From positions 2,261,882-2,325,881 of the forward strand of contig NZ_SJPU01000002.1 in NCBI RefSeq assembly GCF_007860105.1: DNA of 64,000 nt, written 5' to 3'. The stretch is from Allorhodopirellula heiligendammensis. Lineage in GTDB: Bacteria > Planctomycetota > Planctomycetia > Pirellulales > Pirellulaceae. Below are positions 56,006 to 64,000 of the stretch, in pieces (position 1 is the first letter of the stretch; every line of letters begins with the position of its first letter). The position numbers were made by a program, and so were the translations under genes. A model generated the notes under the pieces. It searched no databases. It was not told where the DNA came from and was given only the letters and a program-made list of their open reading frames with translations.

Positions 56006-58075
56006 ATGACCTCTCCCCCGTCCGACGAGTCTTGGGCTGTGGAGGATGCAGCGGCGATGTATGGGATCGAGCGCTGGGGTGACGGCTATTTTTCCATCTC
56101 GGAAAATGGCACGGTTCTCGTCTCACCCGACCCGAATAAACCTGAATCGATTGATCTGAAGGAGCTGGTCGATCGGTTAGTCGATCGCGGGTTGGAACTG
56201 CCGATCTTGATCCGTTTTAACGGCATTCTTCGCGATCGCCTCCATCGCTTGGCCGCGTGTTTTCACAAAGCGATTGAAGACCACGACTACGGCAATCGAT
56301 ACCGCTGCGTATTTCCCATCAAGGTGAACCAACAACGTGAAGTGGTGCAACAAATCGTGAGCGAAGGTGGGCAGCTGGGGTTTGGCATTGAGGCAGGCAG
56401 CAAGCCCGAACTGCTCGCGGCCGTCGCCATGGGCACTCTGGAACTGCCCATCGTATGCAATGGCTTCAAAGATGAAGAGTTCATTCGGCTGGCGCTCCAC
56501 GCCCAGCGTCTCGGACGCACAGTAATCCCTGTGGTCGAAAAGGTCAGTGAACTGGATTTAATTCTGCGTGTTGCCGCCGAGGTCGGGGTGCGACCGACGT
56601 TTGGAATTCGGGTGAAACTCGCCACTCGTGGCAGTGGGCGCTGGCAGGCCAGTGGCGGCTACCGCAGCAAATTCGGTTTGACCGTTGCGGAAGTGCTGGC
56701 TCAACTCGATCGCCTGATCGAGATGGACATGGGTGACTGTTTCCAACTACTGCATTTTCACGTCGGTAGCCAGATTGGCAATATCCGCCAGCTGAAGTCC
56801 GCCATTCTCGAAGCCGCGCGCGTCTACGTGGATCTGAAGAAACGTGGTGCCGCGATGGGATATCTCGATGTCGGCGGCGGCCTCGGGGTGGACTACGACG
56901 GTTCGCAATCGGACAACGAATCAAGTATGAACTACACGATTCAGGAATACGCCAATGACGTGGTGTACCATGTCCAAAGCGTGTGCGATGAATCAGACGT
57001 ACCGCATCCCCAACTGATATCCGAGAGCGGTCGAGCCGTGGCAGCGCAACACAGCATCTTGGTGATGGAAACGCTCGGTGTGACGTCTCAGGGCGGGGGG
57101 AGTTTACCCAGCTGGGCCCGCGTGCCGGCGGATGAGAAGCAAGCCGCTCGGACTGCCGAAGCCAACGAAATCGGTGACGACAACAACCTCGGCGAAGACG
57201 CACTCAGCGAAGAAATTCGCGGACGCCAGCTTCGTAGCGATGAGCCCGCAGGGCCGCCATTCGAATTCGAACAGCCCGTGCATGATCTCTGGGAACAGTA
57301 CAAACTGATGACCCCTGGCAATATGCTGGAGACGTTTCACGACGCCCAAGTTGCGCTCGATCTGTGCATGAACCTGTTCAGCGGTGGGTATCTGCCGTTG
57401 GAACAACGCGTTGCCGCAGAAACGCTGTATTTTGCCATCTGTCATCGGGCTCGCGATTTCGCGGCGGAACTGGACGAAATTCCCGAAGATCTATGTGATC
57501 TCGATCGCATGCTCTCCGATATTTACTTCGCAAACTTCTCACTGTTCCAGTCCATGCCCGATTCCTGGGCGATCGACCAACTGTTTCCCATCATGCCGAT
57601 TCATCGGTTGCTCGAACGGCCCACCCGCCACGCGGTGCTCGGTGACATCACCTGTGACAGCGACGGCAAAATTGACTCGTTCGTCGGTGATGGACATCGC
57701 ACGCAAACGCTGATGCTGCACCCACTGCGAGTGGGCGAACCGTACCAGCTCGCCGTGTTCATGGTCGGTGCCTACCAAGAAATCCTGGGCGATCTGCATA
57801 ACCTCTTCGGAGACACTCACGCCGTCCATGTCGAACTCGATGGCGACGTGACGAAGATTCGATCCATTGTCAAAGGTGACACCGTCTCGGAAGTCCTCAG
57901 CTACGTCCAGTACGAGGGACGAGAACTGGTCGAAGCAATTCAGGAGGCGGTCGAAAACGCAATTGACAGTGGACGAATCAACCACCAGCAAGCCGGACAA
58001 ACCGTCGCTGCGTACGAGCAGGCTTTGGCGGGATACACGTACCTGACATCATCACGGCGGGGCAGTGGCTCCTAG
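56006..58075 (+). CDS. speA: Biosynthetic arginine decarboxylase SpeA
   Basis: The ATG at 56006 is chosen because the family starts shortly before YGIERWGDGYFSI; an upstream GTG (55913) would add a weak extension. The 689-residue enzyme has the alanine-racemase-like barrel with the PLP lysine in YRCVFPIKVNQQREVV, the glycine-rich phosphate site (LDVGGGLGVDYDG), ESGRAVAAQHSILVME and the C-terminal beta domain with GDITCDSDGKIDSF. Arginine decarboxylase makes agmatine for putrescine and spermidine. It needs SpeB or the agmatine deiminase route for completion; neither is in this window. A composition-poor internal stretch after the STLPSW region (about residues 380-420) looks like an insertion relative to E. 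coli. Confidence 0.93.
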   Translation: MTSPPSDESWAVEDAAAMYGIERWGDGYFSISENGTVLVSPDPNKPESIDLKELVDRLVDRGLELPILIRFNGILRDRLHRLAACFHKAIEDHDYGNRYRCVFPIKVNQQREVVQQIVSEGGQLGFGIEAGSKPELLAAVAMGTLELPIVCNGFKDEEFIRLALHAQRLGRTVIPVVEKVSELDLILRVAAEVGVRPTFGIRVKLATRGSGRWQASGGYRSKFGLTVAEVLAQLDRLIEMDMGDCFQLLHFHVGSQIGNIRQLKSAILEAARVYVDLKKRGAAMGYLDVGGGLGVDYDGSQSDNESSMNYTIQEYANDVVYHVQSVCDESDVPHPQLISESGRAVAAQHSILVMETLGVTSQGGGSLPSWARVPADEKQAARTAEANEIGDDNNLGEDALSEEIRGRQLRSDEPAGPPFEFEQPVHDLWEQYKLMTPGNMLETFHDAQVALDLCMNLFSGGYLPLEQRVAAETLYFAICHRARDFAAELDEIPEDLCDLDRMLSDIYFANFSLFQSMPDSWAIDQLFPIMPIHRLLERPTRHAVLGDITCDSDGKIDSFVGDGHRTQTLMLHPLRVGEPYQLAVFMVGAYQEILGDLHNLFGDTHAVHVELDGDVTKIRSIVKGDTVSEVLSYVQYEGRELVEAIQEAVENAIDSGRINHQQAGQTVAAYEQALAGYTYLTSSRRGSGS

Positions 58076-58085
58076 GGCGTAGCTA

Positions 58086-58136
58086 GGGACCATTTCCCGG
58101 GGAACACGCGACGGTCACGGACGGGACAATGGTCCC
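58086..58136. repeat. Inverted repeat after speA
   Basis: GGGACCATT (58086-58094) and AATGGTCCC (58128-58136) are exact complements around a 33-base GC-rich centre. It may end or stabilise the speA message. No T-tract follows. Confidence 0.45.
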
Positions 58137-58246
58137 ATCCTACGTATCTCCGACCCTTCCGGACATTCTGGCGTTCGTTAGAATGTCCTGCTAGACTGCA
58201 GGCTCCATTCGCCTGCACTCCACACTCGCTGAGCATAACTCGCCGC

Positions 58247-59347
58247 ATGTCAAACCCAATCAAATTTATCATGATCGGTGGATTTCTCGGCGCGGGAAAG
58301 ACCACCCTGATCTCGAAACTGGCGAGGAAATTCCAAGCCGAAGGAAAGCATGTCTGCATCGTCACCAACGACCAGGCTGCGGGATTGGTCGATACGGAGT
58401 TACTCCGCAGTGAGGGGTTGGAAGTCAATGAGGTCGCCGGCTCCTGCTTCTGCTGCAACTTCAATGGTCTGACCGATGCGATGGCGGAATTTGAAACTCG
58501 CCAACGCCCAGACGTGGTGCTGGCCGAACCGGTTGGAAGCTGTACCGACCTGGTCGCGACGATCGCACTGCCGATGATGCAGCGGCTCGGTGAGCAATTC
58601 GACCACAGCCCCTACGCAGTGGTGCTCAAACCCAGCCACGCATTGCGAATTCTCTCCGGCGGGCAGGCCGGATTTTCGCCGAAGGCTGAATACATCTTTC
58701 GCAAACAACTCGAAGAATCTGAACTTGTGTTGATCAATCGGATTGATGAGCTCAGCGACGAACAAGTCCAGCTGCTCCGAAACCACATCGACGAGCAATA
58801 CCCCGGTCGGACAGTAATCTGTATCTCCGCGCGCACCGGAGAAAATCTCGATCGACTCTACGCAGCCCTGCGAGCTTCGGCAGCACCTCGAAACCACCTG
58901 ATGGAGGTCGACTACGACGTGTATGCCGAAGGCGAAGCGGAACTGGGCTGGCTCAACGCCACGGCCAGTTTTAACGCCCAAGAAAACATCGTGATCGATG
59001 ACCTCGCGATGCTAGCACTCCAAACGATCCGTAGCGAACTAGCGGAGATCGGTGCCGAGCCCGCCCACCTGAAAATTCTCTGCTCATCAGCGAGCAGTGT
59101 GAGCGTTGTCAACCTCGTCAGCAGCGATACTGAGCCGATGTTGTCAGTGGCCAGTGAGAGCTCGGCAGACGAAGTCAAAATGGTCGTCAATGCACGCGTT
59201 TGCTTGGCCCCCGAGTCACTCCGTCCGCTCATTGAATCGGTACTCACGAAGGTCGCCGAGAAACTTGACGCGAGGATAAAAATCGAGCAGATCGAAGCTT
59301 TCCGTCCTGGACGCCCGGAACCCACCCACCGAGTTACGTCTGTTTAG
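58247..59347 (+). CDS. CobW/COG0523-type GTPase (metallochaperone-like)
   Basis: The 366-residue protein starts with a P-loop, IMIGGFLGAGKTTLISKLAR, followed by HVCIVTNDQA and the diagnostic metal site CFCC (C67-C70) in EVAGSCFCCNFNGL. The G3/G4 regions include DVVLAEPVGSCTDL and LVLINRIDELSDEQ. The C-terminal half is beta-rich and lacks a His-rich tail. COG0523 GTPases deliver zinc, cobalt or nickel; the target here is unknown. It is monocistronic with a spacer palindrome upstream. The C-terminal part (VSVVNLVSSDTEPMLSV) is not the classical CobW_C domain, which might mean a different client. Confidence 0.9.
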   Translation: MSNPIKFIMIGGFLGAGKTTLISKLARKFQAEGKHVCIVTNDQAAGLVDTELLRSEGLEVNEVAGSCFCCNFNGLTDAMAEFETRQRPDVVLAEPVGSCTDLVATIALPMMQRLGEQFDHSPYAVVLKPSHALRILSGGQAGFSPKAEYIFRKQLEESELVLINRIDELSDEQVQLLRNHIDEQYPGRTVICISARTGENLDRLYAALRASAAPRNHLMEVDYDVYAEGEAELGWLNATASFNAQENIVIDDLAMLALQTIRSELAEIGAEPAHLKILCSSASSVSVVNLVSSDTEPMLSVASESSADEVKMVVNARVCLAPESLRPLIESVLTKVAEKLDARIKIEQIEAFRPGRPEPTHRVTSV

Positions 59348-59460
59348 GTGGACGTATTAGCGGCGACCCTGCCAGGGTAGGCGGGCACTTAAAAAACCAC
59401 CGCTCCACGGTTATTCTCTAAGCTCAACTCCCCCGCCTCACGCCATCGCGAGAATGACGA

Positions 59461-60510
59461 TTGTCGAACACCCATCTGGCCCAGCGTCCGACCACCGAGC
59501 CCGCCACGATCCTGCGTTTTCGTGATCGACAATACGCGGCCGACCTCATCGCCGCAGCAATCCTGGAGTTTGATCTCTTTAGCTATCTCGAGCAGCATCC
59601 AGAGGTTTCCTTCACGGAGCTCTGTCAGCATTTCGATTGGCAACCACGTCCTGCCGACGTGCTGATGACACTCTGCAGAGCCAGCGGCTTGATTGCAACC
59701 GCCCCCAATGGTGGCAACCACCTGACGGACGTTGGTCGGGAATACCTGACCAAGGACAGCCCTTGGTTTCTCGGACCGTACTACCGTCCCATTGCTGACT
59801 CGGCGGTACTGAAAGACTTTGTTACCGTTTTGAGAACAGGCAAACCCGCAAATTGGCAGGCTAAATCGGACGGTGCTGACTGGCACGAATCGATGAAGGA
59901 CGAAACGTTCGCCAACAGTTTCACCGATCTCATGAACTGTCGTGGCATCGCGTTTGGTCAACATCTCGCCGAAGCAGTCACGCCCTATGTGAAAGATCGC
60001 ACGCATGTGCTCGACGTGGGCGGTGGATCGGGAATCTACAGCTCGACGATGGTGGCGAGACATCCCCATTTGCGCGCCACTGTGCTCGAACAGGCGCCGG
60101 TGGACGCCATCGCACGCCGCGAAATTGAGCGAAATGGTTTGAGTGACAAAATCAGCGTTGCGTCGGCGGACATGTTCAGCGATCCCTGGCCAGACATTGC
60201 CGACGTAATCCTGCTATCCAATCTGCTTCATGATTGGGATATCGCCGAAGCACAGTCGATTGTCGACCGAGCGGTCGCGGTGCTGCCACCAGGCGGGTTG
60301 ATCATCATTCATGGGGCCATCATCAACGCTGAAAAAACTGGTCCGCTCCCCGTCGCAGAGTATTCATCGCTGTTGATGAATATTACTCAGGGCAAATGCT
60401 ACAGCGTGACAGAATATCGCGATTTCCTACGCCCTCACGGCTTTGAGATGCATCCCTACCAAGACACGGTAGGTGACCGCGGTTTCCTTGCAGCCACGAA
60501 GCCATCATGA
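59461..60510 (+). CDS. SAM-dependent O-methyltransferase with dimerisation domain
   Basis: The start is TTG at 59461. The 349-residue protein has an N-terminal winged-helix dimerisation domain (YAADLIAAAILEFDLFSYLE, then FTELCQHFDWQPRPADVLMTL). The class I SAM fold follows, with motif I VLDVGGGSGIYSS, VLEQAPVDAIARREIE, DMFSDPWPDIADVILLSNLLHDW and VLPPGGLIIIHGAII. This matches the hydroxyneurosporene/hydroxyindole O-methyltransferase family (Methyltransf_2). The substrate is unknown. The stop overlaps the next start by four bases (ATGA), so it is coupled to the lipoprotein gene. A UbiA-type prenyltransferase is convergent nearby, which might point to prenylated or quinone-like substrates. Confidence 0.88.
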   Translation: MSNTHLAQRPTTEPATILRFRDRQYAADLIAAAILEFDLFSYLEQHPEVSFTELCQHFDWQPRPADVLMTLCRASGLIATAPNGGNHLTDVGREYLTKDSPWFLGPYYRPIADSAVLKDFVTVLRTGKPANWQAKSDGADWHESMKDETFANSFTDLMNCRGIAFGQHLAEAVTPYVKDRTHVLDVGGGSGIYSSTMVARHPHLRATVLEQAPVDAIARREIERNGLSDKISVASADMFSDPWPDIADVILLSNLLHDWDIAEAQSIVDRAVAVLPPGGLIIIHGAIINAEKTGPLPVAEYSSLLMNITQGKCYSVTEYRDFLRPHGFEMHPYQDTVGDRGFLAATKPS

Positions 60511-61049
60511 TTCAGTTTGCACGCACGATGGTTTTCGCATCGCTCACCATGCTCGCAGCATGCGGGACCGTGGCGAATGGCAACGACGATGCTCTCCAGT
60601 GGGATATCACGTTGCCCGTTGACGGCGACACGGCCGAAGTGACCTCGAACGGCAAACGCGCGGTTGTCGCGATTCGCAGCACACGGGGCATCGGCCGAGC
60701 GACGATTGAGCGGCGCGATGAGTCATGGCCAGACCAGATCGTCATTCAGTTGCACGTCAGTGGCCTTGAGAGCTGGCGGGTCTCCAACGGCACCGACACG
60801 CTCCACGCCTCCGTTTCCAGCCATCCCGCAACACCACGTATCCGGAGTTGGAAGAACGATCAGGAAGACGTCCAACTCAACACAGAGAGTCGATACTGGA
60901 TGCCCATTAAACGACGAGATTCCCAGGGGAAGCAGACGAAAGAAATCCCCAACAAGCAGGGATACTTTGAAATCCGGCTTCCCAAAGCTCTATTTGAGGG
61001 CAATCCGCCAGAACTCTCACTGCACTGGATCGACTTTTACCGCGGTTAA
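60507..61049 (+). CDS. Small lipoprotein, 180 aa, unknown
   Basis: The protein starts with a signal peptide ending in a lipobox (LTMLAAC). The mature part is beta-rich and hydrophilic: DALQWDITLPVDGDTAEV, RATIERRDESWPDQIVIQLHVSGLESWRV, GYFEIRLPKALFEG and a final ELSLHWIDFYR. The Trp/Tyr pairs and strand pattern suggest a small jelly-roll or immunoglobulin-like fold. It is translationally coupled to the O-methyltransferase (four-base overlap). I do not recognise the family. Either the pair acts in one envelope pathway or the coupling is accidental. Confidence 0.65.
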   Translation: MIQFARTMVFASLTMLAACGTVANGNDDALQWDITLPVDGDTAEVTSNGKRAVVAIRSTRGIGRATIERRDESWPDQIVIQLHVSGLESWRVSNGTDTLHASVSSHPATPRIRSWKNDQEDVQLNTESRYWMPIKRRDSQGKQTKEIPNKQGYFEIRLPKALFEGNPPELSLHWIDFYRG

Positions 61050-61212
61050 AAACTTGGCAGCTCGAGAGCTTTGTCACCGCCAAGCAGGCGAGTTCGCGAT
61101 GGTGAGAACATTCCTGGGGCTGATGACACTCAGAGAAACGCAACTTCCAACTTACCGCTTGGAACGAGTGAGTCGACAGCCCGTCAAACATCGTCTCTCC
61201 ATTTGAATTCGC

Positions 61213-62292
61213 TCAGGTCATCCGAAACCGGGACGCCAGCAGACGCGATGGGATGAGCAGGGCAAAGATCAGCACAGCAATGTTTGCTCCCACCGCAAGC
61301 ATCGTGATCGTCGCCGCCAGTGGGATGATGGCCATTAATCCCGAACCAATCGTTGCACCGATCCGCTGAGGCGAGGGATTTCTCGCGGCGGCGAATCCGC
61401 GTAGCAGCGCCGTTGCGAGCATCAATAGAATGGCCGCGGGAAAGATAACGACAGGGTCGATGCGCCACGCGTCTTCCCAAGCATTGCCCTCTCCGATCGA
61501 CGACCAGGCCGCCGTCCGTGGCGCGAAAGCGAGCATGACCGCCCCGACGGCCATCATCACCAATCCGACTGGTAGATGGATCGTGCGATCCCCCACCGCC
61601 TCACGGCGACCGAATGTAGTCAGACCAGCGATATACATTCCCATCCCCATCGCGAACGCACAGACCACGGGCGTGAATCCCCAGGCCAGTGGATCCCCCA
61701 ATGCTATGCTTTGGAGTGAGGCCAACGTCTCTTCACTGACAAATTTCGACAACACCGCGCTCGCTGACGCCGCACCAAGTGAAAAACTCAGCGTCCGACA
61801 GGCGCCCATTAACAGCGGTGCCAATGGCGTTCGCTTCAACGGCCCGTCGTACAAAACGATGCAGATGCTCAGGATCACCGCAACGACCGCAGGCACCCAG
61901 CCGATGCGGCTATCACAGCAAATCCCCACAGCAATTGGGGGTATCACCCCGCAGACGAGCAGCCCCCATCCGGCACACTGTGCGCTGCGTACCGAGATCG
62001 CGCGGCGGGCAAGTGGTCGTCCACGGCGGGCTCGCACGTCACGCCGCAAATCGAAGACGTCGTTGAGAATCATGCCTGCCCAGTACAGCGAAACCGCCGA
62101 TACTAAGGTCAGTCCCAGCACGATCCAAATATCTCGCTGATCACTGTCGCTTGCAACACGCCCCAGCGCACCGGTGTACCAACCGCTGCCCCCGAGAACG
62201 AGTAGAAAAGCAGCTGAGATGTCGGCGATGATCGTGAACGTATTAGGCAGACGCACCAATTCAGCCCACGACATCCAATTCACTTTGCTCAT
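61213..62292 (-). CDS. UbiA-family prenyltransferase-like membrane protein (possibly EboC-type)
   Basis: The start chosen is the ATG at 62292, giving 359 residues. The first prenyl-diphosphate motif is present: NDVFDLRRDVRARRGRPL (NDxxDxxxD). At the place of the second motif, DxxGD, the sequence reads AGLTTFGRREAVGDR. This is a pattern I recall from EboC-type members, which are linked with eustigmatophyte/cyanobacterial ebo clusters. About eight transmembrane helices are visible, for example IADISAAFLLVLGGSGWY and LVMMAVGAVMLAFAP. UbiA enzymes transfer prenyl groups to aromatic acceptors; whether this one is active is uncertain. It is divergent from nothing close and convergent with the lipoprotein. 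Confidence 0.8.
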   Translation of the reverse strand: MSKVNWMSWAELVRLPNTFTIIADISAAFLLVLGGSGWYTGALGRVASDSDQRDIWIVLGLTLVSAVSLYWAGMILNDVFDLRRDVRARRGRPLARRAISVRSAQCAGWGLLVCGVIPPIAVGICCDSRIGWVPAVVAVILSICIVLYDGPLKRTPLAPLLMGACRTLSFSLGAASASAVLSKFVSEETLASLQSIALGDPLAWGFTPVVCAFAMGMGMYIAGLTTFGRREAVGDRTIHLPVGLVMMAVGAVMLAFAPRTAAWSSIGEGNAWEDAWRIDPVVIFPAAILLMLATALLRGFAAARNPSPQRIGATIGSGLMAIIPLAATITMLAVGANIAVLIFALLIPSRLLASRFRMT

Positions 62293-62379
62293 GTTTGATC
62301 GCTTCTTTTGAACGTCGAAAAGTCTTTCGGCATCAGGCATGGGATCGCGTGGACAACGAACATCCTTCGTCAGGCCTAC

Positions 62380-63525
62380 TTAGCGCCGCAGCATGCGACT
62401 TTGACGTTCGGTGATATGAATTCCATACCGCGATAAGTAGCGACTGGTATCGTTGGTGAAATTCACTTCCATGTCTTGGTTTTCGAATCGAAACCGGCCG
62501 ATCGGTGGCGACGAAATAGGACGAATGGAATATAGCTCAATCACACTGATGAGATGAGCGGGAACAGTGGAAGCAGCAACTGCAGTATCTTCTGCTTCTG
62601 CTGTAGTGGTGACATCCAAATCGTCATCCGAATCAGCGAGCGTAGTAGTCGCATGGGCGGGATCGCTCCAGAATTCGATGCGGAGCGGCAGTCCGCGACC
62701 GAAGCCGTTTTCGACCGAGGCCGACTTGGCGATCGCCACAACTACTTCGGTGGGACATAGCTCGGGCCAGGTCTCTGTGCCAAAATCCGTGAGTCGCTGC
62801 TCCCGAATATCGGCTCGTAATTTCCCACGGACAATCCAAACCTCTCGTTGTTCGAGTCTGCCCGAAGCCAGCGTGAGATCATGGTCGGTTGCGATTCGTT
62901 CGAGCATTTCCGTCCAGGCACCCACTCGTACGCTGGGGGGTAGATGATTCGCGATGGGTTCGTCTGCCGCAGTGTCTTGATGGTAGACGGGAGCCACCGC
63001 GCCTTGGACCCATTGATCCAAACGCCCCACGTCGACGCGTTGCAGGGTGACTTCTTCGCCAATCTGTTCGCGGGTCCACGCCAGCCGCCCGTCGCTGATC
63101 TGTTGCAAGGTATGTTTGCCGTCTCCATCGTGCATGGCGACTTGGAGATTGAACCAACCGCTGCCGTCGCCGGCCTGCTCATAGGTCCCCACGCCGATGA
63201 CTTCGCGATCACCTACGCGGACTCGTTGACGAATTTTCGCGTCAAAAGCGGGACCGAGAGCAATTTGCTCGATCACCCGCGCCAGCAGGCGGCGGGCGGG
63301 CTCGGTCGCCTGCGGAGGCTCAGGGCGATGAGATGCCGATGGATTTTGAAGAGTTGGCGGCGTTTGGCCAACTGCCGAGGGAGCCACTCCGCCGACCAAC
63401 ACGCTCGCCCACACCAAGGCCAGCAGCACCGCTGGGTAAGTCGTGCAAGGAATGCCTGACGTGAGCGACAAACCGTCGAAACAGCGCCGCAAAAAGGCGA
63501 TGCGGTGGTAGGAATCAATCTTCAT
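62380..63525 (-). CDS. Exported hypothetical protein, 381 aa
   Basis: The N-terminus has a basic stretch and a signal-like hydrophobic run (YPAVLLALVWASVLVGGVAP). The mature part begins with a proline-rich linker, then a beta-rich domain: RRLLARVIEQIALGPAFDAKIRQRVRVGDREVIGVGTYEQAGDGSGWFNLQVAM, HTLQQISDGRLAWTREQI, and DLTLASGRLEQREVWIVRGKL. The alternation resembles LolA/LolB-like carrier proteins, which bind lipid chains in a half-barrel, but this is only a fold impression. It is convergent with nothing; its upstream region faces the next lipoprotein (divergent spacer 63526-63771, no element seen). Confidence 0.6.
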   Translation of the reverse strand: MKIDSYHRIAFLRRCFDGLSLTSGIPCTTYPAVLLALVWASVLVGGVAPSAVGQTPPTLQNPSASHRPEPPQATEPARRLLARVIEQIALGPAFDAKIRQRVRVGDREVIGVGTYEQAGDGSGWFNLQVAMHDGDGKHTLQQISDGRLAWTREQIGEEVTLQRVDVGRLDQWVQGAVAPVYHQDTAADEPIANHLPPSVRVGAWTEMLERIATDHDLTLASGRLEQREVWIVRGKLRADIREQRLTDFGTETWPELCPTEVVVAIAKSASVENGFGRGLPLRIEFWSDPAHATTTLADSDDDLDVTTTAEAEDTAVAASTVPAHLISVIELYSIRPISSPPIGRFRFENQDMEVNFTNDTSRYLSRYGIHITERQSRMLRR

Positions 63526-63771
63526 ATGCAGGTTGTGACGATTTTAGCAAAGATTCGGGGCTCGAATTGCCGATGCAACCCCATAGCGACGGGTCCGAGA
63601 GCGGATTCAGAGCGAGTGGCGACGTGATCGTAAAGATCGTCCGTCGTCCAAGTCCATCCCATTCGATCCCGATTCGTCTTCAGGCGAATCACCACCCGTT
63701 CGACTTCCGCAGAGCAATTCACGATCGAATTGCCGGAAACTCGAACCCAGCGACCCATGACGGGGGAAAAC

Positions 63772-64000
63772 ATGAAACGAATCGTCACTCATTTGGCGCT
63801 CACGGCGACCACGGCGTTCATCGCCACCGGGTGTGTGCCGGTTCGCCACAACATGCCACCGGAGCAGCGTATGATGCAGCCCGGACCTGGCGTGGGCGGC
63901 CCCGGACCCGGCGTACTCGGGCCTCAAGCCTACAATCCCATGATGGGAGCCGCAGAAACAGCGGCCCCCGCTGCTGCGGCACTCGCCAGCAGTGAGAAGG
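63772..64000 (+). CDS. Gly/Pro-rich lipoprotein, N-terminal part (cut by the window end)
   Basis: The ATG at 63772, five bases after GGGGGA, opens a frame that continues past 64000. The signal peptide ends in a lipobox (AFIATGC). The mature chain starts VPVRHNMPPEQRMMQPGPGVGGP and continues Gly/Pro/Ala-rich (GPGVLGPQAYNPMMG). No domain is visible in the part present. It is probably an envelope lipoprotein. Confidence 0.7.
   Translation, partial: MKRIVTHLALTATTAFIATGCVPVRHNMPPEQRMMQPGPGVGGPGPGVLGPQAYNPMMGAAETAAPAAAALASSEK

Overview
The window looks like a chromosomal segment of a marine planctomycete, most likely Rhodopirellula or another Pirellulaceae. The grounds are a secreted protein built of YTV-type 14-residue repeats, a DUF1570 protein, a planctomycete-type integrase fragment next to a tRNA, a large GlnE, many family-restricted small proteins, and moderately GC-rich DNA with genes freely mixed on both strands. 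The assignment is by recognition; no search was run.

Layout. 1-1.4 kb is a mobile-element scar: the tail of a REP-associated (Y1) transposase, two 40-bp REP-like repeats and an integrase fragment abutting tRNA-Glu(UUC). 1.6-5.1 kb holds csrA, three small conserved-looking proteins and a lipoprotein with a cysteine-less thioredoxin-like domain. 5.4-7.4 kb encodes the YTV-repeat wall-type protein. 7.9-10.3 kb holds a PAS-GAF-receiver regulator and a small zinc-finger-like protein. 10.3-15.7 kb holds glnE and the primary sigma factor rpoD, which are divergent. 15.8-20.7 kb holds a coupled pair with a large lipoprotein, a zinc-ribbon protein, and a DUF1990/SDR pair. 20.9-24.4 kb is an accessory island: a frameshifted ISL3 element, a HigBA-type toxin-antitoxin pair whose antitoxin is fused to an ImmA/IrrE-type protease, and a truncated gene resembling the N-terminus of RtcR-like sigma-54 regulators.

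24.5-31.7 kb is an export-type locus: a TolC-like outer-membrane lipoprotein divergent from two membrane-fusion proteins and a membrane zinc metalloprotease that carries its own adaptor-like C-terminus. No ABC or RND motor is present. 32-37.2 kb holds dnaK, with a consensus sigma-54 promoter in front, and clpB. 37.2-40.9 kb holds a DUF1570 protein and ligA. 41.5-46.6 kb holds glycogen breakdown (glgX, glgP). 46.7-49.6 kb is a tight operon of a NUDIX-like protein, an asparagine-synthetase-like ATPase with a degenerate glutaminase half, and a radical SAM enzyme.

49.6-64 kb holds a small membrane protein, a sugar-phosphate isomerase-like protein, a FlgM-like protein, a one-domain GlmU overlapping prs (nucleotide-sugar and PRPP supply), a zinc-ribbon membrane protein, speA (arginine decarboxylase), a CobW-type GTPase, an O-methyltransferase coupled to a lipoprotein, a UbiA-like prenyltransferase, an exported protein and the start of another lipoprotein. 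Most intergenic spacers carry perfect short palindromes. The best candidates for new biology are the motor-less export locus, the NUDIX/AsnB-like/radical SAM operon, the two-array repeat protein, the half-degenerate GlnE and sigma-54 control of dnaK.
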